From Candidatus Dependentiae bacterium (GTDB lineage: Bacteria; Babelota; Babeliae; Babelales; JACPOV01): a stretch of DNA of 64,000 bases. Within the stretch, counting starts at the first letter, position 1. Every line of letters starts with the position of its first letter. The notes beneath the pieces are model-generated. The model was given only the letters and a program-made list of their open reading frames with translations. It did no database searches and was not told the origin of the DNA. This document shows, piece by piece, positions 27,359-34,449 of the stretch. The translations under genes were made by a program, and so were the position numbers. Location: assembly GCA_016191325.1 (NCBI GenBank), contig JACPOV010000008.1, positions 62,001 to 126,000 of the forward strand, written 5' to 3'.

Positions 27359-28075
27359 TTATCTCTTTGCCCAGAAATTCCCGAATGCATAAACCACAGC
27401 GACTCCACACGCCGTTGCAAGAGCGAGATTTTTTTTACGCCAGTGCGTACTTAATTTCTCATCGACAACATCTTCTTTTGGATTAGGATTCAATCGAGCA
27501 CGGTGTTCAATCTGATCATACTTGAAAAAGGATCTATTCTTATGATAAACAGCATCAGCTTCTTTCCAGTATGTTTCGATATACGTATCATCATTTACTG
27601 TTGCTTTAATCAGTGTAAAAAGCTCACCATCAGATAATTTGAATTCTTTTCCGATTTTTCCTAATCGTGATCGGATTTGTTCATAGCGAGCACGAAAAAC
27701 CTCCTCATCCGTTACGGGAGTGATTTCAGTAATTTCAGGTGCTCTTACGCCTTCATGAATAAGCCGTTGCTTTATTCGCACATATTTAGGGGCATTATGA
27801 AGATGTAGCATCTCAGTGCATTCGCGTGATGTATTTCTTTTTAGATACAAGGTTTCAAGCGGATTTGTTTCCGTAGCTTCTACGCGAATAACTACGGTGT
27901 AAAAATTGTTATTCTGATCGATAATATTTTCGCCTTCGCCATATCCAGTAAGAGGCTGCCCGTTAGCTAACGGAAATTCCTCTACCTGCAACCGCGCCAA
28001 TTGCACAGCATTGAGATACGTTTGCACAGATGAAAGTGAAAGTATTAAAGAAAGGATGAAAAACTTGAATTGCAT
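27359..28075 (-). CDS. exported tail-anchored family protein C
   Basis: A 238-residue protein: signal peptide (MQFKFFILSLILSLSSVQTYLNA), a body with YGEGENIIDQNNNFYTVVIR (compare SEG...Y..V.IE in 25334 and 26075), an Arg-rich middle, and a C-terminal helix (NLALATACGVAVVYAFGNFW) ending AKR. The pre-anchor block THWRKKN resembles YHWKRI in 25334 and NWRKVI in 11184. ATG 28075 has GGAGG five bases upstream; the in-frame ATG at 28087 overlaps that site. It is more diverged than the 25334/26075 pair, so family membership is likely, not proven. Confidence 0.65.
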   Translation of the reverse strand: MQFKFFILSLILSLSSVQTYLNAVQLARLQVEEFPLANGQPLTGYGEGENIIDQNNNFYTVVIRVEATETNPLETLYLKRNTSRECTEMLHLHNAPKYVRIKQRLIHEGVRAPEITEITPVTDEEVFRARYEQIRSRLGKIGKEFKLSDGELFTLIKATVNDDTYIETYWKEADAVYHKNRSFFKYDQIEHRARLNPNPKEDVVDEKLSTHWRKKNLALATACGVAVVYAFGNFWAKR

Positions 28076-28213
28076 GATAACCTCCATTATCGATTAGAAC
28101 TGATTCTAACCCATTAGAAAGTATAACATAGCGATCAAAAATGGAAACCGCATACCCTCAAGAAACGGGGTATTTTTTGTTATTATTTTTCAATTAGAAA
28201 TTATTTAATTTGG

Positions 28214-28242
28214 AAAAAAGGGTACGCTTTTTTGGCATACCC
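28214..28242 (-). terminator. terminator downstream of trxA
   Basis: GGGTACGC (28220-28227) and GCATACCC (28235-28242) pair with one wobble, and the A run at 28214-28219 gives a T tail on the minus strand, 24 bases past the trxA stop. Confidence 0.75.
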
Positions 28243-28265
28243 TGTATTTTTGTTAATTGCTGCGA

Positions 28266-28586
28266 CTATTTGAAATAGGTATTTATTTTTTTAATCAAAT
28301 CTTCTTTGCTGATGCTTCCAGTTTCTTTGCCTTTTATTTGGCCATCTTTTATAAAAACAAAGGTTGGAATTGAAGTGACGCCATATTGTATAGCGAGCTC
28401 TCGAGATTCATCGACATTGAGTTTTGTGAATTTGTATGAAGCGCCAAGTTCCTTTTCTAGCTGATCAAATATTGGAGCCATGTATTGGCAAGGTCCACAC
28501 CATGTTGCAAAAACATCAATAATAATAGGCAATTTGGATTGAGTTACTTCTTGTTCAAAATTATCTTTTGTTATTAAAACTGGCAT
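28266..28586 (-). CDS. trxA: thioredoxin
   Basis: A 106-residue thioredoxin with the WCGPC active site (VFATWCGPCQYMAPIFDQLE), the KLNVDES segment, and the cis-proline loop TSIPTFVFIKDG. It reduces protein disulphides in the cytoplasm with thioredoxin reductase, which is not in the window. ATG 28586 (MPVLITKDNF) gives the normal length and has GAGGG about 8 bases upstream; an in-frame ATG at 28685 would add a basic 33-residue extension without family support. Confidence 0.95.
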   Translation of the reverse strand: MPVLITKDNFEQEVTQSKLPIIIDVFATWCGPCQYMAPIFDQLEKELGASYKFTKLNVDESRELAIQYGVTSIPTFVFIKDGQIKGKETGSISKEDLIKKINTYFK

Positions 28587-28804
28587 ATTGTTATCCCTCA
28601 TTAAAAATGATTTTTTAGAATGTTTTTTGATTATATCACTCGCTTTCTTGGCAAACAAGATACTTGCATTTTTATGGAGGTGCATGCCAAACCCTAAATT
28701 TTCACTGTGTTTCTCGCGTCTTCCAGGTGGGGGCTGTTGCCTAGAATGCCTTTTTTTCGTAGAATGAAATCGTTACATGGAAATTTTTGTTAAGGAGGAA
28801 AGCT

Positions 28805-29497
28805 ATGTTTCAACGTAATTATTCTATGAGCGGATCAATAGCCGACTTTATGTATAAAGTATATGGCTGGATGGCAGCAGGGCTTGCGCTAACTGCGGGC
28901 ACATCGTACGCAATATTTCAATCACCAACGCTCTTTAGAGCTATATTTGGCAATCAGATTCTGTTTTTTGGCTTAATAATAGCTCAATTTGCACTCGTAA
29001 TTGCATTGAGTGGTTGGGTTATGCGCATGAGTTTGCCTATGGCGATCGGCGCATTTGTTAGTTATTCGGTACTGACAGGTGCTACGCTTGCTTCAATTTT
29101 CTATATCTATACAGCAACTTCAATCTATCTAGCGTTTGGCGTCGCAGCTGCAACATTTGCTGTGATGGCTCTCTATGGTTACTTTACCCAAAGTGATTTA
29201 ACATCTATTGGTTCAGTAGGCCGTATGGCTCTTTTTGGCATGATTATTGCTATGTTGATCAATTTCTTCTTAAAAAGTGCCCAATTTGATTATATCATCT
29301 CGCTTATTGGCGTTGGCCTCTTTACGCTGCTTGCGGCGTACGATAGCCAAAAGATTAAGCAGATGGGATATGCTTTGGTTGGCCAAGGAGATGTTGAACA
29401 CAAAGCGGCTTTAATTGGCGCTTTAACGATGTATCTTGATTTTCTCAACCTATTCCTTTTCTTATTGAGAGTCATGGGTAGCAAGCGCGAAGAGTAA
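28805..29497 (+). CDS. Bax inhibitor-1/YccA family membrane protein
   Basis: A 230-residue protein with seven hydrophobic segments, the BI-1/TMBIM pattern. The N-terminus has FMYKVYGWMAAGLALTAGTS, the middle GATLASIFYIYT, and the C-terminus has LLAAYDSQKIKQMGY and LIGALTMYLDFLNLFLFLLR, the most conserved family motifs. In E. coli YccA modulates FtsH; BsYetJ conducts calcium. AAGGAGG at 28792-28798 fits ATG 28805, not the TTG/ATG farther up. It has its own terminator at 29525-29554 and is divergent from trxA. Confidence 0.93.
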   Translation: MFQRNYSMSGSIADFMYKVYGWMAAGLALTAGTSYAIFQSPTLFRAIFGNQILFFGLIIAQFALVIALSGWVMRMSLPMAIGAFVSYSVLTGATLASIFYIYTATSIYLAFGVAAATFAVMALYGYFTQSDLTSIGSVGRMALFGMIIAMLINFFLKSAQFDYIISLIGVGLFTLLAAYDSQKIKQMGYALVGQGDVEHKAALIGALTMYLDFLNLFLFLLRVMGSKREE

Positions 29498-29524
29498 TTT
29501 GCTATCACATTTGTCGATTATCAC

Positions 29525-29554
29525 GGCCCGCCTTTATCGGTGGGCCTTTTTTTT
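29525..29554 (+). terminator. terminator of the BI-1 gene
   Basis: GGCCCGCC (29525-29532) pairs with GGTGGGCC (29539-29546) with one wobble, followed by eight T residues. Confidence 0.88.
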
Positions 29555-29756
29555 AGCGCCTATTTCTCTGGTAAATAGCCATGTTTTTGCTTGTTTGCCA
29601 ATTTTTATACATTTCATTTAGTAATAGTGTTGATTGGAAAAGAACATAATTGTTAAGCTTAAAATAGTTCTTAATAACATTATTAGAAATATAAAAAATG
29701 TAATCTTATAAACAAAGAACTCTTGAGAACTATAGTTTAACAAAGGAGATACTCTT

Positions 29757-29960
29757 ATGGCACACAAAAAAAAATCGACTCGTAAAAAACACGAGTACAG
29801 TCTTTTAGACTTGTTGTTGGGACATACCAATAAACGAAAAAAGGCTCACCATACTCACAGCAAAAAGAAAACCGCTAAAAAAGCTACAGCACGTAAAACT
29901 ACAAAAAAAGCGGTTAAGGCTAAAGGAAAAGGCGCATACGGCAGAAACCCGTACCGCTAA
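29757..29960 (+). CDS. small histone H1-like basic protein
   Basis: A 67-residue, very basic protein: about 40% Lys/Arg plus several His. It begins MAHKKKSTRKKHEYSLLDLL and continues with KKTAKKATARKTTKKAVKAK, an Ala-Lys-Thr pattern like histone H1 tails and chlamydial HctB, and ends AYGRNPYR. It probably binds nucleic acid and may compact DNA. A strong AAGGAG precedes the ATG. The short LLDLLLGH segment is the only hydrophobic part. It is followed after 46 bases by the Asn/Gln-rich gene in the same direction. A ribosome-associated role is an alternative. Confidence 0.75.
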   Translation: MAHKKKSTRKKHEYSLLDLLLGHTNKRKKAHHTHSKKKTAKKATARKTTKKAVKAKGKGAYGRNPYR

Positions 29961-30006
29961 ATTTAGCTTACTATATTAATATGTTTTTATAAAAAAAGGA
30001 AATACA

Positions 30007-30216
30007 ATGAGTCACAATAATAACAATAACAATTGGAATGACAAAAAAGGTAACGTTCAAGATCCAAAGCACCAAGGTCAAAAAGAAAAACACGGATCTT
30101 CTCAAGGTCAACAAGGTAATGTTTCTAACCAAGATCAACAAAAGAAACAAGGCCACGACCAAAATAAACAATACGAAAAACAAGGTAACAAAAACGACTG
30201 GCAAAATAATAAGTAA
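30007..30216 (+). CDS. Asn/Gln/Lys-rich disordered small protein
   Basis: A 69-residue low-complexity protein with almost no hydrophobic residues: SHNNNNNNWNDKKGNVQDPK at the start, repeated KHQGQKEKHGSSQGQQGN-type segments, and DWQNNK at the end, mirroring the N-terminal NWND. It should be intrinsically disordered, similar to hydrophilin or stress-response peptides and to prion-like segments. AGGAAA lies about 8 bases before the ATG. It sits between the histone-like gene and two stem-loops and is probably in the same transcript. It is highly likely to be translated because of the RBS and terminator, but function is unknown. Confidence 0.65.
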   Translation: MSHNNNNNNWNDKKGNVQDPKHQGQKEKHGSSQGQQGNVSNQDQQKKQGHDQNKQYEKQGNKNDWQNNK

Positions 30217-30245
30217 TTTGCCTAGTTTTTAACGTTGTTTGTCGA

Positions 30246-30269
30246 ATGCAAAAACCATAAGTTTTGCAT
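30246..30269 (+). other. stem-loop upstream of terminator
   Basis: ATGCAAAA (30246-30253) and TTTTGCAT (30262-30269) form a perfect 8-base stem 12 bases before the strong terminator at 30281. It may protect the mRNA 3' end; no other role is visible. Confidence 0.4.
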
Positions 30270-30280
30270 AAGAAAATTAA

Positions 30281-30322
30281 AAGAAGCAGAACAGCTTATG
30301 CATCGTTCTGCTTCTTTTTTTT
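30281..30322 (+). terminator. terminator of the 29757-30216 genes
   Basis: AAGAAGCAGAAC (30281-30292) and GTTCTGCTTCTT (30305-30316) form a 12-base perfect stem continued by a T run to 30322. Confidence 0.9.
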
Positions 30323-30368
30323 ATCCAATAATCATGGCGCTAGAAAGCATCCAAGATACGTAAGGGAA

Positions 30369-30551
30369 TTACATTCCTTGAGGTGGGCGGCCGTACATCA
30401 TTCTATGAAGAAGTGAGAAAACAAAGAGGATTATAAATAGGCCGAACAAGATTTTTGCTATGCCAGCAAAATCAGCTGCAAAGCCACCGAATCCAAAAAC
30501 CGCTGCGATAATTGCAAGAATCAGAAAAATTACAACCCAATCCAATAGCAT
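30369..30551 (-). CDS. DUF1328 (YtjA-like) small membrane protein
   Basis: A 60-residue protein of two hydrophobic helices: [20 protein letters not shown], then [19 protein letters not shown], ending in a short tail [12 protein letters not shown]. It matches the YtjA/DUF1328 family in length and in the GFGG...AGIAKILF core. The role of the family is not known; it is a short inner-membrane protein often linked to stress. AAGGAG precedes the ATG. Confidence 0.85.
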   Translation of the reverse strand: MLLDWVVIFLILAIIAAVFGFGGFAADFAGIAKILFGLFIILFVFSLLHRMMYGRPPQGM

Positions 30552-30610
30552 AGTAACTCCTTTTTTTGTTAAATCTTTACTACGTTAGTGCAATTTTCTA
30601 AAAAAAAGCA

Positions 30611-30644
30611 ATAAAAAAGAGAGGGTTTAAAAATTACCCTCTCT
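30611..30644 (-). terminator. terminator downstream of 30668-31135
   Basis: AGAGAGGGT (30618-30626) and ACCCTCTCT (30636-30644) form a 9-base stem; the A run at 30611-30618 is the T tail on the minus strand. Confidence 0.85.
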
Positions 30645-30667
30645 AGCGACAAATTAAACAAATTATA

Positions 30668-31135
30668 TTAATCCAGCGATAATGCAGCACCAAAGCCGTA
30701 AGCGCCGGCAATCCAGCCTTTAGCTTCAGGGCTTATTGTGTTATCGTTAAAAAAGAATTGCAACGCAAAGCGAGCGCAGAGTCCCCAAACAATTCCATAG
30801 GCGAATTTACTGAACACCGAATGGCGCGAATAATTTTTTACCACGTTATTTTGTATCGTCATTCGTTCAATAACAATACCGCCTTCTAAAATTTCAACAG
30901 TCTTTTCAAGAACATTGACGTACGTATCATTTATCGTACATTGCACTACTGGTTCTTGTTTTACACGAATAGTATAAAGATGCGAGCCTATCCATATATC
31001 ATGCTGCGTATTGAAACTTGAATCGCCCGTGTGTGTATGCGCGATTTGATCTGCAATAGGATGCCAATCGACCGACGCATACATTGAAAATGGCAACAGG
31101 CACGCAAAAAGAATAAGTGCTTTGTTAAATATCAT
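30668..31135 (-). CDS. exported protein with C-terminal hydrophobic segments, unknown
   Basis: A 155-residue protein with a signal peptide (MIFNKALILFACLLPFSMYA), a beta-rich body (HDIWIGSHLYTIRVKQEPVV) and two weakly hydrophobic C-terminal stretches (FAYGIVWGLCARFALQFFF and GWIAGAYGFGAALSLD). AAAGGA supports the ATG. It lies 17 bases downstream of the carotenoid-oxygenase-like gene on the same strand and shares its terminator, so the two are likely co-transcribed. No family recognised. Confidence 0.65.
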   Translation of the reverse strand: MIFNKALILFACLLPFSMYASVDWHPIADQIAHTHTGDSSFNTQHDIWIGSHLYTIRVKQEPVVQCTINDTYVNVLEKTVEILEGGIVIERMTIQNNVVKNYSRHSVFSKFAYGIVWGLCARFALQFFFNDNTISPEAKGWIAGAYGFGAALSLD

Positions 31136-31152
31136 AAAATCCTTTCTAAATA

Positions 31153-32712
31153 TTAAGCCTGGCTATAAAGGCCATGTAAACTAAATGGTACTATGCTCGG
31201 CAATTGAGCACGTCCTATTTCGTGTAAATTATGTGCATCGAGTATCAATATAAATGAAGTGCAATTGATCGTATCGAGCACTTGTGCGATTATCACACCA
31301 TCATCCTCTTTTTTTTCATGAGGACGTGGAATGAAAACTGGCTCGGTTGGGCAGCAACCGTTTTCTTTCCATTCAATGATTCGATCGCTCTCGGTATCTA
31401 TTTTCTGAATACTTGAAAATCCAGCTCCCATGCCGTAAATATATCTATAGTGTTTCGTTTTAAAGAACGGGTTAATGCGTGGCAATTCTATTGAACTTTC
31501 TCCAAGAACTGTCTTTGTGACATTTTTGGTTTTTAAATTGATGATAAAACGAGTAAGTTGAGATCGTTCACCAAACGACTCGGGACGATTTCTCAAATGT
31601 TCAATAGTTGTCGCTTTCATGATTCCTGCATCAGGATAAACAATCATATCAAGATTAATCTCATTATTTTTTTCAAAAGCGTTTACCTGATTGAGAACAA
31701 AAAAAGGTTCTGCTTTCATAGAATCGATAATTCGCCCTGTTGCTCGATCTATAATAATAAACGTCGTGCCCAGCTCTGGCTTCCAAGAAAAGTAATCAAG
31801 AAATGGTTTAATTGCAAAGAGCAGATCTGGTGGATTAACTACGAACGGCGTGAGCGTGAGCACAATATAGTTTTGGGTAATGGAAAGCCCATGCAAATAG
31901 GAAGGCTGTTTTGCTTCAATTGAAGCAATTATTACGCGCTTCGTGCTGTTTGGTGCAATTGAGTAAACATGGTAATAACTCGTTGTGCCAAATTGTGTCA
32001 GCACATTAAATGAATTTCCGGTTTGCGGATCAATAATCGGGTGTGGTGTTACTACATGCCCATCTAAATCATCATCAAAATCATCGAATTCATACGTTTC
32101 TAATGTTATAGGATTGAATGCAACCGGAAAAGTTGATTCTGTGAGCGCAACAAATTGGTTGCCAAGTTTCATGATATTAATGTTGCCGTTATCGTACGGT
32201 TCTCGTTTTGCAAGCAATGCGCCCATCTTTGAAAAGAATGATGATTTTTTTTCTTCCTGAACGGGGAGCTTGCCACTTTTCATAGCGCCTTTATAGTAAT
32301 CGCTTTGTAAGAATTTGCTGGCATACTGAACTGTTCCTTTATCAAACTTGAACGATTGTAAGAGTGCAAAACCATCAAACCAGTATTTAAAAGTATTACC
32401 ACCCACTTCAAAAAGGCCGGGGCCGGTGCGCAAAAGAAAACCATGGAGCCATACTGGTATGGTTCCTTTTGTTTGAAGATACGTGGGAGCGATTTGGCAT
32501 GCTGCAGAACAAAATCCAACTGAAGCGTTGCCGCGAATAAATTCTGATTCTATTTTTTCGGGCTCGCAAGATTCGGTTTTTGTTTGTAGGGGATATTCAG
32601 CTATGGTACCTAGGCTGTTTTGATTTTGTTTCGTGTACCGTCTGTGCAATAGAATTGCTCCGAATGCAACGCAAAACAACACAGCCACGAAAATACCGAT
32701 TTTCTTTAACAT
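31153..32712 (-). CDS. carotenoid cleavage oxygenase-like protein, one iron ligand missing
   Basis: A 519-residue protein of the RPE65/carotenoid oxygenase family: LLRTGPGLFEVGG then FDGFALLQSF at the N-terminus and the His-bearing blades TPHPIIDPQTG, YLHGLSITQNY and SFSLHGLYS. These match three of the four His that bind Fe(II). The third family motif, normally F-H-H-x-N-A-x-E, reads VLNQVNAFE (Asn341, Gln342), so that ligand is absent. An N-terminal membrane helix (MLKKIGIFVAVLFCVAFGAI) anchors it, as a signal-anchor. ATG 32712 has GGGGGA upstream; 32778 does not. The family cleaves carotenoid or stilbene double bonds; whether this protein is active is doubtful. No carotenoid genes lie nearby. 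Confidence 0.85.
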   Translation of the reverse strand: MLKKIGIFVAVLFCVAFGAILLHRRYTKQNQNSLGTIAEYPLQTKTESCEPEKIESEFIRGNASVGFCSAACQIAPTYLQTKGTIPVWLHGFLLRTGPGLFEVGGNTFKYWFDGFALLQSFKFDKGTVQYASKFLQSDYYKGAMKSGKLPVQEEKKSSFFSKMGALLAKREPYDNGNINIMKLGNQFVALTESTFPVAFNPITLETYEFDDFDDDLDGHVVTPHPIIDPQTGNSFNVLTQFGTTSYYHVYSIAPNSTKRVIIASIEAKQPSYLHGLSITQNYIVLTLTPFVVNPPDLLFAIKPFLDYFSWKPELGTTFIIIDRATGRIIDSMKAEPFFVLNQVNAFEKNNEINLDMIVYPDAGIMKATTIEHLRNRPESFGERSQLTRFIINLKTKNVTKTVLGESSIELPRINPFFKTKHYRYIYGMGAGFSSIQKIDTESDRIIEWKENGCCPTEPVFIPRPHEKKEDDGVIIAQVLDTINCTSFILILDAHNLHEIGRAQLPSIVPFSLHGLYSQA

Positions 32713-32888
32713 ACCGTTCCCCCGCAGAAAATAAATGCATAATAGTTGTAGTATAAACATTAGCGATAAATTGAGCAAGTTGTTATTTCAAACAGAAAAT
32801 GATTTGCGCGCATGAATAAAAGCTATCAAAAAAATAGAGATGTGCATTTATTCGATGCATACTTACATGCTAGAGAAAGGGAAAATAT

Positions 32889-33332
32889 ATGGCTAAACAC
32901 CACATTCATAGTGCAATTATCTTTTTGCTCATTGCCACTACAGGTAAAGCTGTTATTAGCGAGGTGGAAATCACTCCAATTATTGCCAAGCAGTTAACAG
33001 TCTTGGGGGAAACGAATAAAGAAACAAAAGATCAACCGGCTATTGTAAAAAACGACGCGTGGTATTTTATTGCTGCTCTTGTAAGTAGCTCGTTTCATAA
33101 GAAATATTTTCTTTTTGACGTGGGCGAAAACGTTTTAAATGATGGATCAATAAATAAATTAAAAATGGCAGATGTTAATAATTTAATTGAAACGAAGCTT
33201 CTGAACACAAGCAATACAAGAATAGAATGGTGCGTATTGAAGGAGCCCGATTTATTGGCGGTAAAAAAGACATTTGGTAAAAATACGAGATATGAGCTCT
33301 GCAGTATGAGCGGTTTGTTTTCTAAAAAATGA
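32889..33332 (+). CDS. exported protein, unknown
   Basis: A 147-residue protein with a signal peptide (MAKHHIHSAIIFLLIATTGKA) and a mixed alpha/beta body (FLFDVGENVLNDGSINKLKM and EWCVLKEPDLLAVKKTFG). Two Cys in the C-terminal part (EWCVLK and YELCSMSG) could bond. AAAGG lies 10 bases before the ATG. It converges on the LysE gene with two bases between the stops. No family recognised. Confidence 0.6.
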   Translation: MAKHHIHSAIIFLLIATTGKAVISEVEITPIIAKQLTVLGETNKETKDQPAIVKNDAWYFIAALVSSSFHKKYFLFDVGENVLNDGSINKLKMADVNNLIETKLLNTSNTRIEWCVLKEPDLLAVKKTFGKNTRYELCSMSGLFSKK

Positions 33333-33334
33333 TC

Positions 33335-33955
33335 TTATTTCAAAATAAGTTTGATGAGTGAAAGAATGCCAAAGCTCATAATGCCAATTCCTGAAAATTG
33401 ATTGATACGCCTGAATGTAGAGGCTTTAATTTTAGGTTGAAAATAAGCGGCAAGTATGCCAAGCACAATCCACCAAATAGCCGATCCGATGAATACACCA
33501 CTTGCAGTTAAAATAAGTTCGCTCGTGCGATCAAGTTCATGATCAATGCCGACTGCAGCAAAGAGAAAAATAAGCGTAAGAATAATAATAGGGTTGGCGA
33601 GTGTGAGGAAAAATGTAGTAACGTACGATTCCAAAATATTGAGCGGACTTTTCGACTGCATCGCTTGCGGCGGCTTAGATGATAAGATGACGATTCCTAA
33701 AATTGATAAGAGAATGCTACTTGAAAGCCGTATGGCAAAAGCAAACTGTGTTAGATGAGCCGACAAAAACCCAAGACTCAAAAGTGCAGCAACTGCAAAA
33801 ACAACATCCGCAGTCGCTGCACCAAATCCTGAAGCTATTCCCATAAGGGGGCCTTGAATCAACAATCTTCGCAAGCACAAAATTCCGATAGGTCCTACCG
33901 GAAACGCGATTGCAGCTCCAATAATAATTCCTTTAATAAAAAAAGATAAATCCAT
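33335..33955 (-). CDS. LysE-family amino acid exporter
   Basis: A 206-residue membrane protein with six hydrophobic segments and the LysE/RhtB signature: FFIKGIIIGAAIAFPVGPIG then ILCLRRLLIQGPLMGIASG, and later FFLTLANPIIILTLIFLFAA. The family exports amino acids or related metabolites across the inner membrane; the substrate is not defined. Its ATG overlaps the stop of the upstream VOC gene by one base (TAATG), which indicates translational coupling. Confidence 0.9.
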   Translation of the reverse strand: MDLSFFIKGIIIGAAIAFPVGPIGILCLRRLLIQGPLMGIASGFGAATADVVFAVAALLSLGFLSAHLTQFAFAIRLSSSILLSILGIVILSSKPPQAMQSKSPLNILESYVTTFFLTLANPIIILTLIFLFAAVGIDHELDRTSELILTASGVFIGSAIWWIVLGILAAYFQPKIKASTFRRINQFSGIGIMSFGILSLIKLILK

Positions 33956-34344
33956 TATTTTGGTAATTCGACCATATTAAACATATTTCCATAAAGATCT
34001 TTAAAAACAGCTTGCGTTCCCCACTCTTCGGTGGTTGGTTCCATAATAAACTCAACGCCTCGAGATTTCATTTCTTGGTAATCCTTTTTGCAGTTATCGG
34101 TAATCATGCAAGCGAGTGGAAAAGAACCACCCTGTTTGCCAACCAGAGCTAAATCTTCTTGTGATTCAGGAAGCATTAAAGCAAACTCTAAATTCTGGCT
34201 TCCTTTTGGATTTAACGTTAACCAACGCATTTGCCCAAATTGAGCATCGGTATGTTTTTCAAAACCAATTTTTTCGGTGTAAAATTTAAGCGCTTCGTCC
34301 TGGTTTTTTACTAAAATCGTAAGATGTGAAAGATAGTTGATCAT
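33955..34344 (-). CDS. VOC/glyoxalase-like protein
   Basis: A 129-residue protein with a full VOC module: a first beta-alpha-beta unit (SHLTILVKNQDEALKFYTEK, IGFEKHTDAQ) and a second with YQEMKSRGVEFIMEPTTEEW and KDLYGNMFNMVEL. A His early in the first unit and a Glu in the last strand (NMVELPK) match metal-binding positions. Members include glyoxalase I-like and antibiotic-resistance proteins; no substrate is evident. It is the first gene of a coupled pair with the LysE transporter, which suggests a small molecule handled by both. Confidence 0.87.
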   Translation of the reverse strand: MINYLSHLTILVKNQDEALKFYTEKIGFEKHTDAQFGQMRWLTLNPKGSQNLEFALMLPESQEDLALVGKQGGSFPLACMITDNCKKDYQEMKSRGVEFIMEPTTEEWGTQAVFKDLYGNMFNMVELPK

Positions 34345-34449
34345 AAAAAAGTCCCTAAGGTTTATATATTAAACTTAATAAAATGCTAACACGTTTTGCG
34401 ATTCTTGTAAAAAAGGCTCTTAGTATTTCTGTGGGTTGATTCGATTCAA

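Noticed and set aside
28152-28178. ATACCC...GGGTAT followed by six T residues as a plus-strand terminator
   Set aside because: The stem is only six bases, and no plus-strand gene ends here.
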